Part shown: positions 44,720 through 59,030 of the stretch, piece by piece
Layout of the letters: every line of letters begins with the position of its first letter
Numbering within the stretch: the stretch's first letter is position 1
Translations under genes and position numbers: made by a program
Notes under the pieces: generated by a model
What the model was told of the DNA's origin: nothing
What the model saw: the letters and a program-made list of their open reading frames with translations, nothing else
Database searches by the model: none
From: Thelonectria olida
Taxonomy: Eukaryota; Ascomycota; Sordariomycetes; Hypocreales; Nectriaceae
Assembly (NCBI GenBank): GCA_020736575.1
Contig: JAGPYM010000002.1
Span: 1,116,001-1,180,000 of the forward strand
DNA: 64,000 nucleotides
Direction: 5' to 3'

Positions 44720-47700
44720 ATGCGATTGCCCTTTCAGCGGCGCCGCTCGACAGCGCGCCAGGCCCAAAGGCTGACTTTCAGTCTCCTTGGCCTGGCCGCT
44801 TTGGCGCCTTCATTATCAGATGCCATCAGCTTCACTCCAGTGGAATCGGCGAATCTCGACTTTTCGAAATTGGGGAGAATCGGTGTTGTTGGAGATTTCA
44901 GCGGCATTTCACTCTACGAATACGAAGGCCAAACCGAGCGCACGCGCAGCACAAACGGCAGCGAATCACTGCTCTCACAGCTACCTAATGGCGCTCTTGG
45001 CTCACTCGTGTCCAGTGATGCCTCAATCAAGGCTCTGTGTGCCTTTGAGCTCAAAAATGGGGAGATGCAGGGAGTGGTAATCGGTGGTAATTTCACGAGC
45101 TTGAACGGCACACAATCGAAAGCGATCGCCCTTTTCAACCCAAACACGACCGAAATAACCCCTCTTGACGGAATTGAAGGCGAAGTGAATGCAGTTCTGT
45201 GCGACCAGGAGCGAGACACCGTCTACGTTGGTGGTAACTTTAAGGGAGCCAACTCGACGAATGCCATCGCTTGGGTTGGCAATGAGGGCTGGACCAACCT
45301 TCCATTTGCCGGGTTCAATGGACCTGTCAATGCAATCACCAAGGCCTCGAATGGACACATTATTTTCGGTGGCACCTTCACAGGACTAGGGAACACCAGC
45401 ACGCCGAGTACGCCCAACGCCCAAATTATCAACCTCTCGAAAGCCAACATCACCGCCCAAAGTAGCAGCTCAAAGAGCGGGTCCAGTGACCCAGAGAACA
45501 TTATCTGTTCCAACGGCGCAAATAGCTGGTTGTTGAAAGATGACACAGCAGGTTACTGGGATGCGGACTTCGGCTTTGGCTTCAAGCCCACGAAGCTCAG
45601 ACTCTGGAATACGCAGCAGGAAGACCGAGGAACCAAGACCTTCCGATTCACTGCCTTCCCCATCAACGGCATTATGAACCTGACCTATACCGACCCCGAC
45701 ACTGGCAAGAACAAGACCTGCACCAGCGAATGCCCTCTTCAAGACACAGCCGAGTACCAAGACTTCTACTTTGTCAATCGCGTTGGCATGAACAGATTCC
45801 GCATTTCTATTTCCGATTGGTATGGTAATGGCGGTGGTCTCGCCGGCATTGAGCTCTATCATGACGACATCTTTGCCTACGCCATCGAAGACTTCAATGA
45901 ACCAACCTGTGGCTCTATCGAGAATCCATCTTCGGCGACAGCCACCGGCCCCTGGTCTGTATCTCCGTCGTTTGAGAGCGATTCTGAGTACCTGACTGCG
46001 GAGCTCACTGGCGACTACTCCTCGAAATCTGCCTCGGTTGTATTCTACCCCAACATCATAGAGTCTGGCAACTACTCTGTCAACATGTACACCCCTGGTT
46101 GCATTCAGGATGGATCTTGCCTGACAAGAGGACGTGTTAATATCACCGGCGTGATGGCGACCAGTACCGACCAGGATTCCAATTTTACCACCACCTTGTA
46201 CCAGACCAACAACTACGACAAGTACGACCAGATCTACTTTGGCTATATCGACCAGAGCTCCGATTCTTTCAAGCCTGCGATCACTCTGACCCCCCTCGCT
46301 GGCCAGGACCTTAGCACTCTCACCATCGTCGCCCAGAAGGTTGGCTTTACCCTAATCGATTCCACGGGAGGTCTCAATGGATTGTTCGACTTCAACCCTA
46401 GCGACGCTGTGGTCGACACATCCTCTCTGCAAAACTCCACCATCAACAAACTCGGCGCCAGCTTCGATAAGGCATCGGGTGTCACGGCTCTCATCACAGA
46501 CGGCGACACTACCTATGTAGGCGGTAACTTCACTTCCAAGGACCATGACAACATTCTCGCCATTATCAAGGAGGAAGACGTGAAAACCCTGGACGGAGGA
46601 CTCAACGGCCAAGTCGTGAGCATGTATCTCAACGGCACAAAGCTCTTCGTTGGCGGTGACTTCTCGAATACACAGAACGACTCCGTGACAGGCATGAACA
46701 ACGTGGCTGTCTACGACACCGGAGAAGAGTCATGGGATGCGCTAGGTGCTGGTGTCGATGGAACCGTCGAGTATGTTGTACCTCTCAGGGTCAACATCAC
46801 GGATGATGTCCCAGAGATCGTCATCGCCTTCTCAGGCTCTTTCTCCGAATGCAAAGCTTTCGATGATAACGATGCCATCTCGGTCGATGGATTTGCCATC
46901 TGGGTGCCATCCAAAAACAACTGGCTTCAGGGTCTTGACGGCGCTCTTCCAGGTTACAGTGGTGTTCTGACTGCAGCTATCCTGGACCTTCCCTACGATG
47001 GTGGCTCTCTCTTCGCCGGTTCGATCTCATCTTCCCAGCTTGGCGCGAACAGTGCTGCTACCTTGTCTGATGAGGGTTTCGGTCAGTTTCCCCTGAAGAT
47101 CAAGTCTCAATCCACTTCTTCCAACTCGTCGAGCCTCTCCAAGCGGGACACTCTGTCTATCGATGACACGGCCGGTGTCGTAACGGGTCTCTTCTACGAT
47201 GAAAACGATCACAACATCACCGTGCTCGCAGGTCACTTCACCACTACGTCATCAGATGGTGAAGAAGTCAACAACATCGCTCTCATTGAAGGTGAGAAAG
47301 TGACTGGACTAAGCTCCAACATCTCCAGTGATTCGACATTCCTCACCCTCGCCATGCGCGGCTCAACCTTATTCGCCGGTGGCAAGATCAGTGGAACCAT
47401 CGCAGGAAGCAGTGTCAGTGGGCTTTTGTCCTACAATGTTGAATCCAAATCTTTCAACTCTCAGCTACCCCCTCTATCAGGAGGAAACAGCACTGTTTCT
47501 GCCATTGCGGTTCGGCCTGACAGCGCGGACGTCTATGTTGGAGGATCCTTCGACACCGCGGGCGCCCTGGATTGCCCAGGCCTATGCACTTATGATTTGG
47601 ACTTGGATCAGTGGAACCGCCCTGGTAGCAAAATCAGGGGATCCGTCTCCAGCCTTATGTGGGCATCCAAAAACGATTTGGTCGTTGGGGGCAATCTGAC

Positions 47701-48462
47701 AGCTAATGGCTCGGATACCCTGTTTCTGGCAAGCTGGGACGCTAAGAAGGAAGTCTGGAGCAACTTCCCTGGCTCTGATGAGATCCCTGGGCCCGTCACA
47801 GTGCTCGCTCCAGCTTCGAGCGGTAGAGATGAGATCTGGATCTCTGGCATCTCCGAAACGAACGGGTCTGTTTTCGTCATGAAGTACGACGGCGACAAGT
47901 GGCAAACAGCGAAGCCATCCTTGTCCTCGGACAGCATCATCCGTGGCCTTCAGGTCTTTACTGTCTCCAAGGAGCATGACAAGCATGATATCCTGGACAA
48001 GAAGCAGGTCTTGATGCTGACTGGGTCCATTGACATCCCTGGCTTTGGATTGGCATCGGCGGCCTTGTTCAACGGCACCGCCTACACGCCCTATGCCTTG
48101 ACCATTAACTCGGATAACTCCCCCGGCAGCATCTCGAGCATCTTCTCTCAGAAGGATGACTTCTTCTCATCTAGTGGTATGTCCTTATTGTTACCATTCT
48201 AACACAACTCTTGCTAACTCCCCTTTCAGGCTCGCATTTGCGTCTGGTCTTCGTTATTCTCATTGGTCTTGCGATCTCGCTTGGCTTGATGTTCCTCCTT
48301 GTCTTGGCGGGCATCATCCTCGACCGAGTGCGCAAGAGACGTGAGGGCTACGCCCCTGCGCCTACGTCCATGTACGACCGAGGAAGCGGTATACAAAGAG
48401 TGCCCCCTCACGAGCTCTTTGAGTCTCTCGGACCAGGACGATCAGGAGCTCCCCGCGTATGA
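44720..48462 (+). CDS. rax2: RAX2 polarity landmark membrane protein
   Basis: Exons 44720-48176 and 48230-48462, with a 53-nt intron (GTATGT..TCAG, GCTAACTC branch), give 1229 residues. An N-terminal hydrophobic stretch after Arg-rich residues (LTFSLLGLAALAPSLSDA) is a signal peptide. The large ectodomain has repeated beta-propeller-like units with VGGNF/VGGDF/VGGSF signatures (VVIGGNFTSLNGT, VYVGGNFKGANST, TYVGGNFTSKDHD, LFVGGDFSNTQND) and dozens of N-glycosylation sites. Exon 2 supplies the single membrane segment (VFVILIGLAISLGLMFLLVLAGIIL) and a short tail ending GPGRSGAPRV. Rax2 marks cortical sites and guides polarity: bud-site selection in yeast, growth direction and septation in hyphae. 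Without splicing the protein would lose its anchor, because the intron brings an early stop. Confidence 0.92.
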
Positions 48463-48951
48463 GACCTCGATATACGGAGGATATTGTCGATATTTCTGCG
48501 AAACAAGCATGCATGTCCGGTTTGATTTTGGCGTTTGGATAGGGGTACGGAATAATCGGATCTGGAAGATTCCACGGATTGATTTACAAAAGGATCTCGG
48601 GATCCTAGTCGGGCAGAAGACTCGTGTTCGGAAGCGAGAAGACGCATTTGTTGGACTCGAGAAGTCATCAAACTACCTATACCCCTTTTTCGGCTGGTTT
48701 CCTGGAGGGGGCGGTCCTGAAATCATTCGACTTTTCCCATCCCCGAACGAGTCGAGTTTCGTTTTTCTTTCCTTTATACACTGGGCTTTCCTCTTTGCCT
48801 CTCTTATACTTCGCTTCACGAGGTCATGACCCCAATCGGTTAATGTTTACCTGTATATTTCTTCCACACAGAGCGCCCAAGCGCATCATCCTCTCGTCGA
48901 GGTCCCATTTCCTTGTCATATTTCCTTTAGTGTATAGTGTCTTTCAAAGAG

Positions 48952-48962
48952 AAAAAAAAAAA
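48952..48962. repeat. 11-nt poly-A tract
   Basis: Homopolymer A run about 490 bp after the RAX2 stop. Simple sequence, no implied role. Confidence 0.7.
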
Positions 48963-51900
48963 GAGCCAAGAGCTATTTTCCGCCATCGAGAAGCGGAGAC
49001 GTCGGGTGGAAATGAAGCTGATCGACTATCTTTCTGATATTCGAAGGGAGTTTTTGGGAGCGTTTGGAGGATGGCTGCTATCTAGCAGTGATAAGACCTA
49101 GCCTAGAACAGAACAGATTCGTCTGAATGGAACCATTTCCTTGAAGTCATTGTGTAGTTAGTTCGCTTATTGTCTTGTGGTTTGAGTGTGTCTTGGGCTA
49201 AAGTCGATGTGTCTAGAAGCTCACTTGTCCATGCGAGGCAGGTTCTGGGAGCCCCATCCCCTGGTTCTAAGTCGATGTATCTTTGCTCAACTTGCGGTGA
49301 GTATTCTACGGGAGACATGACACGGATTCTCTTGCATTTATTGTTCGTTGGTTGAGTCAAGAGGTGTGGTCCTGGGTTCTGCGACAAGTTCACCAAGTCG
49401 ACGGGTCGTCACCCGACTCCCGGACACCGCGACGTTAGTATGCTTCTACCTAAGCAGCATCCATCGATTCTTTCCGACTTTCAGTCCTATACCTTGTCTT
49501 CTCTCTTCATTCTCCCGGGTTTATCCTGTTTAGCGTCGCCGTTGGGCAGCAGATCTCGGATCTTCGAAGCTAGAATCGCAACACACGGGGGATGCTCAGG
49601 AACCAACGCGTAAGTTGTTGATCTCTGTTAATCATGTGCTGTTGGCCCCTTGCCGTTGTCTCGTCGGGGTTTCCAGTTAGAGTGTCGCTCTAATTAGTGC
49701 TCGTGGGCGGTCGCGTTGACGGTTTCGTCAAGGGAAACTCTCAAAGTTATCATGGCACCCAACCTCTCGACGCCAACCAAGCCCCAAACCCCAACAAGAC
49801 AGGTGGGTATAATGCGTGATCAAGTCACTCCGCAACCAGGAGATAGGCTATTACGGCGAGACGTCTGAATAAGGCGCCACCATGGACGACGTAGGTTCGT
49901 CAGCAGTTACGGTCATTCTGACCTCACCTAACCTATACCGCCACGAAGCCAGTCAGTCGGCGGGACAACATGTTCTCACAATCCATCGTCATTGTCTCAG
50001 ACGAAAGCAACGCGTAGCCTTAGACGCGGGTCATCCGTGTACGTCGGAAGATGTACTTGCTTCCGTTATGACATCCTTTGTCTGTTTTCACGTCAGTGTC
50101 TCACACACAGCGACCTCTTGGAGGAGCGTGACTGTTATCTCATGTCTATATTCTATTTTTGCGGTTGATAGAGCCAGCATGGCGCATGACTGGAACGTGC
50201 GAACGACGTCAAGGCTGACCAAGAGTGGACATCTGTGATGCAATAACCATTGTTCCTCATGATGGTGGGCTGTAGCGCAGAGAGGGCCCCTAGGTTGCAC
50301 CTAACTGCCCAATGACGATTCCTAGCCCGCTGCCTTGTTGCTGGAATGACTTGTGAACCACCAGCCATCCAAGGTGCGGACTCCATGACGCAAAGCAGCC
50401 GAGATTCAAGGAGCAAGACTCCCTCCAACTTGGGCAGTGAAGGCTGCAGACAAATGCCCACAGCCCAGCGCCGCCACGGCATCATCAACCCTCAAACCAT
50501 GCCACCGCAGACGGAGGACGACCTTTTGCATGGCATGCTCCGCGGAAATGGGAGAAGGACGGCGGCGACGGGTATGGCACCCGAGGACCCCAAATCGACG
50601 GGCGGCGTAGGTTTATTAGCCACTGTACTCCTCCCTTCTCTTTGTACGAAGCACAAGTATCCATGCGTACAAAGTACTCAATCAGGGAACGCAGTACATA
50701 GGTAGGAAGGCAAGTCGATAGGGAACAACAAAAAAACACATATGCCAATTACCGGCGTCATGGAGACGGCAGTCCGTCGGGGATTGGCTCTCTGTTGCAA
50801 GCGCGAGTCGGACGTGTGGCGCCTAGGAGGGAATGGGAATTCAAGCAATTCCCATGCCTGAGCGAACCGGCAAAATAATTAAGCCAAAAGTGCGCTTGAT
50901 AAGACATGTCTCGGCGAGATCGCGGGTGGACTGGGCGGGCCAGAAAGCCACGTCCATTTCAGTTTCGATGACAACCAATGCTCACATTTGCTCATTCAAA
51001 GAAAGACATGTCCTGGGGAAGATGGCCCAGTTTCCCCGGGTCGGCATTGTTTGTCAAGGGTTCCCATCCCAATACGTTAACCGTCTCACGGCCTCAGATG
51101 CAAGCGGGTTGATAGAGATGGGAGCAGGGGGGTGTGGGCTGGGGCGTCTTGTGAAGCTGGCACGGAATTGGGAGCCTGCTGCCACCAAATCTGAGACACC
51201 AGATATGGCCAAATGAACCAGGTCCGAAGGGGGCTGTCAAGCGTCGACGGTAGAACGAAACAAACCTCGATCGAGGGCAGCATTGGATATCATGCTTGAC
51301 ATGCGGCCAGCCAGGGGGGCTTGCCGGATATCTCATCGAGAAGTTAGTTTCGACCGGACTCTTTGGTCTGAGATGAGATGGACCATCACGAACAAACTTC
51401 CATTCGGGGAGGCAGGCCCCTGAAGCATTGTTGAGAGACGGGGGTCTTGTCAGTCCTCCTGGCGTCTTAACGATTTTGATCGCCCTGCATTTGCCGGGGT
51501 CTTTTGCTTGCCCCCCTGCCAACCGTCAATCTAGGACTCTGCGCGAGACGGTCATGCTGTGCGTGCGATGCTGCGCTGTGCTGTGTGCTGTGACTGCTGA
51601 CTATGGCGGGCAATGACCGAATAGACAGCGGAGCCTGGCTTTGATCTATTCGGCCCATTACCAGTCAACGAGATGAGTGCCTGATCTTCACAATCTCCCC
51701 AACCACACGAGGCGCATGTTCGAATATCTTCGTCTTGAGGTCAACCCAACCAGCTGTGCATTGTCTGTCACATCCGGCCTTGCCAAGCTGATCCCCGGTA
51801 CTTGAAAATAGCGCCTGAACCCTGTAAATCTTTCATTTCTTCTGGAGATGGTCGCATAGCCATTCATTCGTTCACTTGGTCTTTTTCTTTCCTGCGCTCT

Positions 51901-54900
51901 CTGCCTGCTTTCGTGCTGGATGGTTGCTGGAGTCCTCTGATCCCGTCATCACTCGGACTCTTACCGCTCCAGTCCGACGAACGGAGTGTATATCGTAATA
52001 GAGCCATCATCTCAGGGACCAGTCCGCCGACCCGCAATCGGCATGCCAATAACGCCTGCGTCCCGGCAGTCCTTACTCCAGTCTGGCAGTCAGGAGCTCC
52101 ACTGCCAGGCAAGAAAACTCGACCTCAACCAACTCGTTTGGCTTGTTGTGGGTGGTCCCTCAAGTGCCTCTAACCCCGCTGCATCTTCACTTCTCGACGT
52201 CTCGTTGGTTTATCGTGCTTCCTTGTTCCCGCCGCGCCGGCTTCATGGCGTCCCGGGCGAGCTAACAGCACGCCAACAACGCCGCTTCATTCACTGTCCA
52301 ATTCTGCCAGACGGAATTTGCAAGTTCTGACATGGATCTGAGCACCGGCCGAGATGGACCGGACAACAAGTTCGTCGGGCCTAAATCTTATTCCGCACGG
52401 CTGTTTCTCACTCCGAGCCTTGAGCTCGAGTTTCCATCTGTTAGTTTGACGTCACGGACCTGTTTCAGGCAGGGGTTTGCCTCTTTTCGGGCGCCGTCCT
52501 GACTGACTGCGAGGAGGGGTACGTGCGGAATGCTCTGTGTGGTCAGGGGGTAGGAGTCAGGACATCCCAAGACGGGACGCCTGCCACACGGTCTATCGGG
52601 ATGGGCTCCGCGTGCTTGGTGTGAAGTACCGTGTGGGGGCTTGGTGTCATGTACGAACACTGTACCATGATCCGTCGCGTACGGGAGACAATCAATCCAT
52701 CACTGTGGGAAACCGTTCATCAGCAATCCCAATCGAAGGGTCTTTGGGGTCCCGATAACGTGAACCACGACGATCAATCGACATCCCAAACCTTTTCACA
52801 CGTGCACGGTGGACTTGTCTTCTTCCATTGTCGGATCCTTCCGTATCTTTTCAGATTCAAGCCCTCTGCAGACATATGCAGCCCGATCAACATAGCAAGA
52901 TCTGAAGGAGGCTGAACCGCTTTCGTTTTGCCCCTACCAACCCGCTGCGCTTTGCCCTCCCCGTTGCTTAGGCTGTCCAAGCCAAGATAGGCACCAGTAC
53001 GTGAGCACTTCGTAGTAACGCGCAACGGTCTCTTGAATGCCAAGCCCTAGTGTCCCGTCTCATTCCCCCCAGACTACCTTCTTCCTCTCACATCAACTTC
53101 CGGCTGGCCGCTGCGTGGGGAAGTCTCTTTTCTTGGCTAGCTGCAAGGGAGATTCTTCCCTTTTCGCGACTTTCCCAAACTGGGACTCTGGGACAGCCCT
53201 CAGTCAACAGAGGAGGTGGATGCTCAAATGCTAACAGCCCCACAATACTGGGGGCGACAAGCTGGAGGAAACGAAACAACGGTATCTGGTCCGACGGAGC
53301 CAGCAGTTGCGAGAGCCTCCCCACGACGAGGGGTTTCGACTTGCAGTAAAAGGGGATGTCGATCGCACTTCCTATCCCCTCCATTTCCTTGCTGATAGAT
53401 AGGCTTCTGCTTTAGGGTCAACGGGGACTCATTTCTTCCACTTGAGATCGATGGACGGATACTATCTCACTATTTTGGCAAGCACACGTGATTGTTAGCC
53501 TCCACCGCCGCTATTAGGTTACGCCAATGAATGGGTGGCCCAAAAATGTCAGAGCCATCGGCGATAAATGCGGTCGTACCAGATCCTTCGTTGTTAGTGA
53601 AGAAATCCTCCTAAACCTCGTGGCGAGTTGGATGGTTCATTCATTGCTGGTGCTCAAAGCGCCATCTGCCCCAAATCACCCCATGCCATACACGTTTTTG
53701 GATGAATCCTTCAGGTCCCGGCGTTTATCGGGTGACATTGAGTTGGAGAACAACAGTAGGCCAGTGCGTCCGTCAGACTTAATTTTGGGTGTTCGTCTGT
53801 GTGCAGAGAGAACCACAGGTCCAGGACATTATGGTCCGGTATGTGTTCAATGGAGTTTTGGCATCACCTGCGACGAGCTCCTGGGTCGGCATCGCCGCAA
53901 TGAGGACGTTACATCTGTATTTCGATATATCCCTACTGCCATCGCAAATATTTGGGATGCAGGGTAACGGGCTGACCGAGAGAAATGGCAGTCAAACGAC
54001 CAAGTCATGCGTGAGGCTCAAGTGTGCGCCAACGGCAGCTCCTCGTCGTAATCTCATAAAAACCCACTTGGTGATAGGATGGCGAGATGAGGTTCGAAGA
54101 AAAGAAATCATCAAGAAGGTGAGCCAAGCAGAGGGAGAGACAGACCGAGCCAACGGTCGTAAACACGAAGTTTTACTTCAGAATGTCTGCCGTTGAGGTT
54201 GCAGTTTGCCCTTGGACGCGGACTGGGGAATGCTGGTCGATTCTGAGACGCACCCTGGTCGTGGGGGCGGGCCAACCCAGGGCGAACTGGCCTGTCAGCC
54301 TCTCTCAGTCTGCCTCTAGCTTGGTTGTCCCGACCCTTTCATTTGGTTACCGGAAGAAATGAGCCTCGTTCGGACAAGGCAAGGGAAGGGAGGCTAGGTG
54401 ACAGCGTCTGGCCACACAATCCTTCGTCTCCTTTTCGTTGCTGGTGTGCGAAACGTTCCAAGTCCGGTGGGCTTCTAGAAAGATAGCAAGATTCTTGACA
54501 GCCAGAATAGGAGGTGCATGGGATCTATCCGCCATGCCCATGCAGGAAACAAAACAGGGTGTTGATGCTTCACCAAAGCAAAAGGACCCTTTGCATCTGC
54601 CGGCGCCGGTGTTCGTGATCGACGCATCGACAATCTCGGGTATCTGAATTGGGTGAACTAGGGAGGCCCTCCGAACTTGAAATCACGGCCAAAGTAAACC
54701 CCAGAGATTTACGTAAAGGGTGCCAATGCTTGATGATTGTCAAGTCTCATCTCAATGAGCCTGTGGATAGTATTCAATTGCTCGCCCAGCCAGCCAAGCT
54801 GCGAAAAAAAAGTGCCGGACGGATCAATTCCGTATCAAGAGTTGACCCAGACCCTTGGAGATGGCGTTTGCGCTTTAATTACCAGATGGCTCCGGCAAGG

Positions 54901-55187
54901 CTGTGGAGGCTAGGATTTCTGTTGCCGATGGTGGTGATCAAGATAGATCCGTAAAATGACCACAATCAAAAGTGTCCAGGATCCCTTGCAGAACAGTTGT
55001 TTCAGGAATCCTATTCGGGCTTGCTAATTCTGGATCCATGGCGTCGAATTTGGAATAGGCAGAGAGCTTGGTCCATTTGGGTTCTATGGCTAAGTGCTTG
55101 TCTGCCGAAATAGGGTCAACGATTTGAATTAAGACTTGGGTGGCAACATCTTGACGAGAACTGACGGGACAGCCAAAGGGAACGCTG

Positions 55188-55227
55188 GGAGGCGTGGAGG
55201 CGTGGAGGCGTGGAGGCGTGGAGGCGT
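55188..55227. repeat. five perfect copies of an 8-bp repeat (ggaggcgt)
   Basis: Five head-to-tail identical copies of ggaggcgt span 40 bp in non-coding sequence. They generate repetitive spurious peptides (for example LHASTPPR) on the minus strand. Perfect identity suggests recent slippage. Confidence 0.85.
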
Positions 55228-57655
55228 GCAGACTTGTAGGGAGGGAGGTGAGGAAAACCAGCCTGTCACTTCCCTGTACGTTGGCCAGTGGGTGCTCGGG
55301 ATGCGTGGTAAGCTCTTGTTGCTTTGGTGTGTTGGGGTTGCCACATGCCGGATAAACCTCCAGTTCAGGGTTGTTGGCAGTGTTTGTGACATCCAGTTGA
55401 GCCTCGAAATCGGGCCGCTCCGACGCGCGTGACGACGATGAAATTGGATTATGCTTTGGTAACAAGCCAAGCAGGCTCCCTGAGACTGCCTCCCATCCGT
55501 CAAGGATTCGTATCATCGAGAGCTTCGTACTTAGCCAAGCACTGCTTCCCCAGTTGTATGTGATGCGATGCTCGTTCTCAATCGTCTTGACCAGCTCTAG
55601 TCTAGCCTAAGAAGAGGTGGAGGGTCGCAGGGCTTGGCCCATCGAGCGGATGGCTTATCGCCGATAGAGAATCCAAGTGGGTGAACTACGTGTCAGGGCC
55701 TAGGTGGTTGTAAAGAAGCTAACAAAGTCGTCGAGTTCACGAGCCGTCGGTGGGAGGGTCGATTCTGGCGGTGTCGTGGTCCATGCTCAAGCCGTTCCCA
55801 ACGCCTTGTCCATTGAAGTTGGAGTCCTAGGGTCGACCTTTTGCGGAATGCCATGCTGGGTTGCATCAGATTTTCGGCCTCAGGCCAAATAGCCTTATTC
55901 CCGGAGCGGCTTGAGGTGGACAGGGAGAGTGCTCGAAGGCCGACTGGCTGCGACAGCGGCGGCCCATGTCTAGCTCGGCGCCACTCCCTTCATCGGGTCA
56001 GCGAACGGGCGGGCAAAGCGGAGTCTCCTGCTGTGCGGCGGCCTGAGGCGCTGAGAGGAGGGCGAGCGCAAGCCAGAAGGAGAGGGGAACGCAGTAGCTT
56101 AAGCATTAGCGGTTGCGGCATGCGTCCGAGGCTTGCTGGGATGTGATGCGGACGAATGTCTTTGGAGATGTGTGTGGGCAAGGTGGGATGAAAGGTCAAG
56201 GTAAGGTTGGGCTGGCTGGTTGGTTGGGTTTGAAGGTTCAGGTAACTTAAGTGGTAGGTAGCTTCAATTGTTTACGGCAAGGACGGACGCTGCAGTGGGA
56301 TGAGCGAGGCTCGAGTCAGCTGCAACGAGAAAAAGAAGGGAATGAGGCAAGAACATAACATTGCGCAAACCTTCTTGGCTAGGTCCCAAAAGACGTTATG
56401 GGGAAAGAAGGACCCTTGATGTTGGGCAGGTGGCAGGTTTGGCAGGAAACAAGGAAGAAGGATCAATCCGCCTAGGTCAGGAACCGTGCAGTCCAGTGAG
56501 CGAAAATTTGCCACTTGCCCCAATTACAGGTTGATTGTTCCTGTACGAAGCAACTGACGAAGTGCACTTGGAGTATTCGCACATTGTACTCCGCACCTCA
56601 CTGGAATCGGGCAGGAAGGACCCAGCAGGTGAAGTGCGAGTGCCTTCCAACCTGCAAGAGCAATTATTGAGCTAATCGCAACAGCGTCGGTGCCAAGTCG
56701 GTGCATTTTTGTTTCATGGCACTTCTTCTCTTTGGCTTCTTTCGCTTACAATGATTACATGCGCCACGTTTACCACGTCGCCCTCGAAACGCCATCAACA
56801 AGGACGGCATTTCGATCTTGGGAGGGCAGAGACAAAAAAAGAAAATGAACAAAACTAAGGGTGCCCTAAAGTGGAGGAGGCGTTGAGCTAGCCAAAAGGG
56901 CAGGGCGGATTCGGTTCAAGGCCGCCCAACCACGCCAACAGCCATGACCCAGCACCGGCCGAAACCCATCACAGCAGACAGTCTTATGATGGGCGATTTA
57001 CACTGTCATGACCTCTGGGTACGTTCGCAGGGTCGCAGTGTTGGATGAGCGTCGTATACTGACCCAGAACCGGTGACGAGGGATTGAAGGCTCCAGACAG
57101 CTGGAAACACAAGACTCAATTTACCGCAACTAGACGCAGTGAACGAAGTGCCCGGAAGGGTCCATTCACATTCGTTCCTTCAACCCACACCATTCCCTCA
57201 TCCATCGTCCATGATGACCGCGTCCCGCAGTCGGATGCTACCCAGCGAGCCTATGGCACAATCGAGTAGCAAGCACAGCCTGGCCATCCGAGCAAGCGAA
57301 GGGCTGCAAAGCACGGGGAAGGCAAGCACGGGGACGGAGACAGGCAGGGAGCGTCCAGCAATCAAGTCGCGGGTCGCCGCGATATGGCATCACTGCAACA
57401 CCACCGCCCAGCATCGCGCGTTTGGGTTGGATGGCCCTGGCCCGGCCACAGGCCATTAATGGCTGCGTGCTTGGCTCGCCGGCTTCAGGGCCCTCACCTG
57501 TCGACCGCCATTCCTGGCCAGTCCTCCCTCAGTCCGTCCCACGTACATTCTACGACTCTGGGGCATGATGACGGCTCTTGTATCTTGTTCAAAGGCTCTC
57601 AGGGTTTTTCCATCGTGTAGCCATGCCTTTGTTAGAGCGCCGCGGCATCTTTGGG

Positions 57656-59030
57656 AGGGGACCCTACGTCAGTTTGCGGCCTCAAGGGCCTTGCCAGGCT
57701 GGGCAATCCTGGCCGATTGATGTCAGTGCCGTACCCGCTTTGTCGCCATCTACCTGCTGTTCCTACTCCCTAGATGCTTCTTTGGCATCACGACCCGATA
57801 CCCGCCTCACGCCTGGCCTTTGCGCGCAGACTGCTGCTGTTTCAATTCCCCTTCACCGTCTCGGCGTCTTGCCCTCCCTGTGTTTCTTGTCTCGTCCAGG
57901 TGGGTGTCCCACACTCCAAGAAAGCCGCTAGCACACTCCCCCGTCGCGTCTCTTGACGTGCCTTACGTCAGGGCTTGATGGGTTGACACCCTCCCGCGAC
58001 AGGGGCGCTTGCGGCTTGACGCCTCCCGGATGCTTCTGGTTGTTGTCGAGGTATCTGGTACAGGATGTCGAGGCCCAGTTTATCCCCTAGCAGTGCTTGT
58101 TGACGTGGGATCCTCCCTCACGACCCGCAACCTCACTCGTTGACGGCCCATCGCTGACGCCCTCCAGCTGCCTCCACCACAGCTAAGCTCTTTCTTTTGC
58201 CAATTCCCCAACGCTAAACAAGTTGTTGGCGGATCCCTAGATGTTGCCGTTGAGTGGCTTGCGGCCCTCGATTTCCCACCGCTGGCCCAATGGCCTCCTT
58301 TGCAGGCTTGCTCGACACCCCAAAACCCCCAGCATGTCCGTCATGTACCAAGCCCGTCTTGGATGGTCTGCTCGACCAGAGAGAGACCCTGCATAATCCC
58401 GCCCTGCCCACTCGTCCACCTCGAGCCGGTACGTACTGTGCTCATCGTCTCCGGCCTTGCAAGCAACCCATCTGAGACCCGCTACATCAGTGGCGTCTCT
58501 TGGTCTCTTGAGGGGCCTTTTGCAAAACTGCCGTGCGTAGCCTTACCCACCACCCTCCGCTCCCTCCATCTCAGCGATGGATGGATGTCACACCCCCTTC
58601 CCTGGACGAGCAGAGTCGAGCATACCCCGTGAAAGCCGTCTCCTATCTCAACCATCTCTCACACGCCCCCTTTCCAATCCACAGAGTTCACTTGGTGCCG
58701 ACGCTCTTTTGGCTTTTGTCTCGTTGAGCAGAGGGATGGGTATGGGATACATGTACAGACCGTTGCCTCGTCGTCATTCCCGAAGCGTTAATTCACTTTT
58801 GTACACATTCCCATTCTCGGTCGTGGAGCTACGTATAGTTACCAGATGATCCATCTCCCCTTGCCCATTTTCAAGTTAAAGACACCATCTCAGGATTTTC
58901 TGACCAAAAGCTCTGCAGCGCTCGCTGATCCCTACGCCGTCTTGCACCGCGGACGCTATCTGGATGCCGTGGGCTGTCAAAATTGACTTGCGGAGGAGAG
59001 ACCATCATCTTATGCAGCCCACAACCCCCT
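57656..59030. promoter_or_regulatory. cluster of nine CCCCT/AGGGG pentamers upstream of the CON7-like gene
   Basis: CCCCT or its complement occurs at 57656, 57848, 58001, 58084, 58511, 58594, 58667, 58857 and 59026. This is the core of stress-response elements and overlaps the BrlA consensus. The region is C-rich, which raises chance occurrence, so regulatory meaning is tentative. Confidence 0.35.

Noticed and set aside
53527..53967. 146-codon plus-strand frame in the gene desert
   Set aside because: Longest of several overlapping frames there, but without domain, splice evidence or codon bias.
54938..55516. 192-codon minus-strand frame with LHASTPPR repeats
   Set aside because: The repeats are just the 8-bp tandem array read in frame; the rest has no family resemblance.
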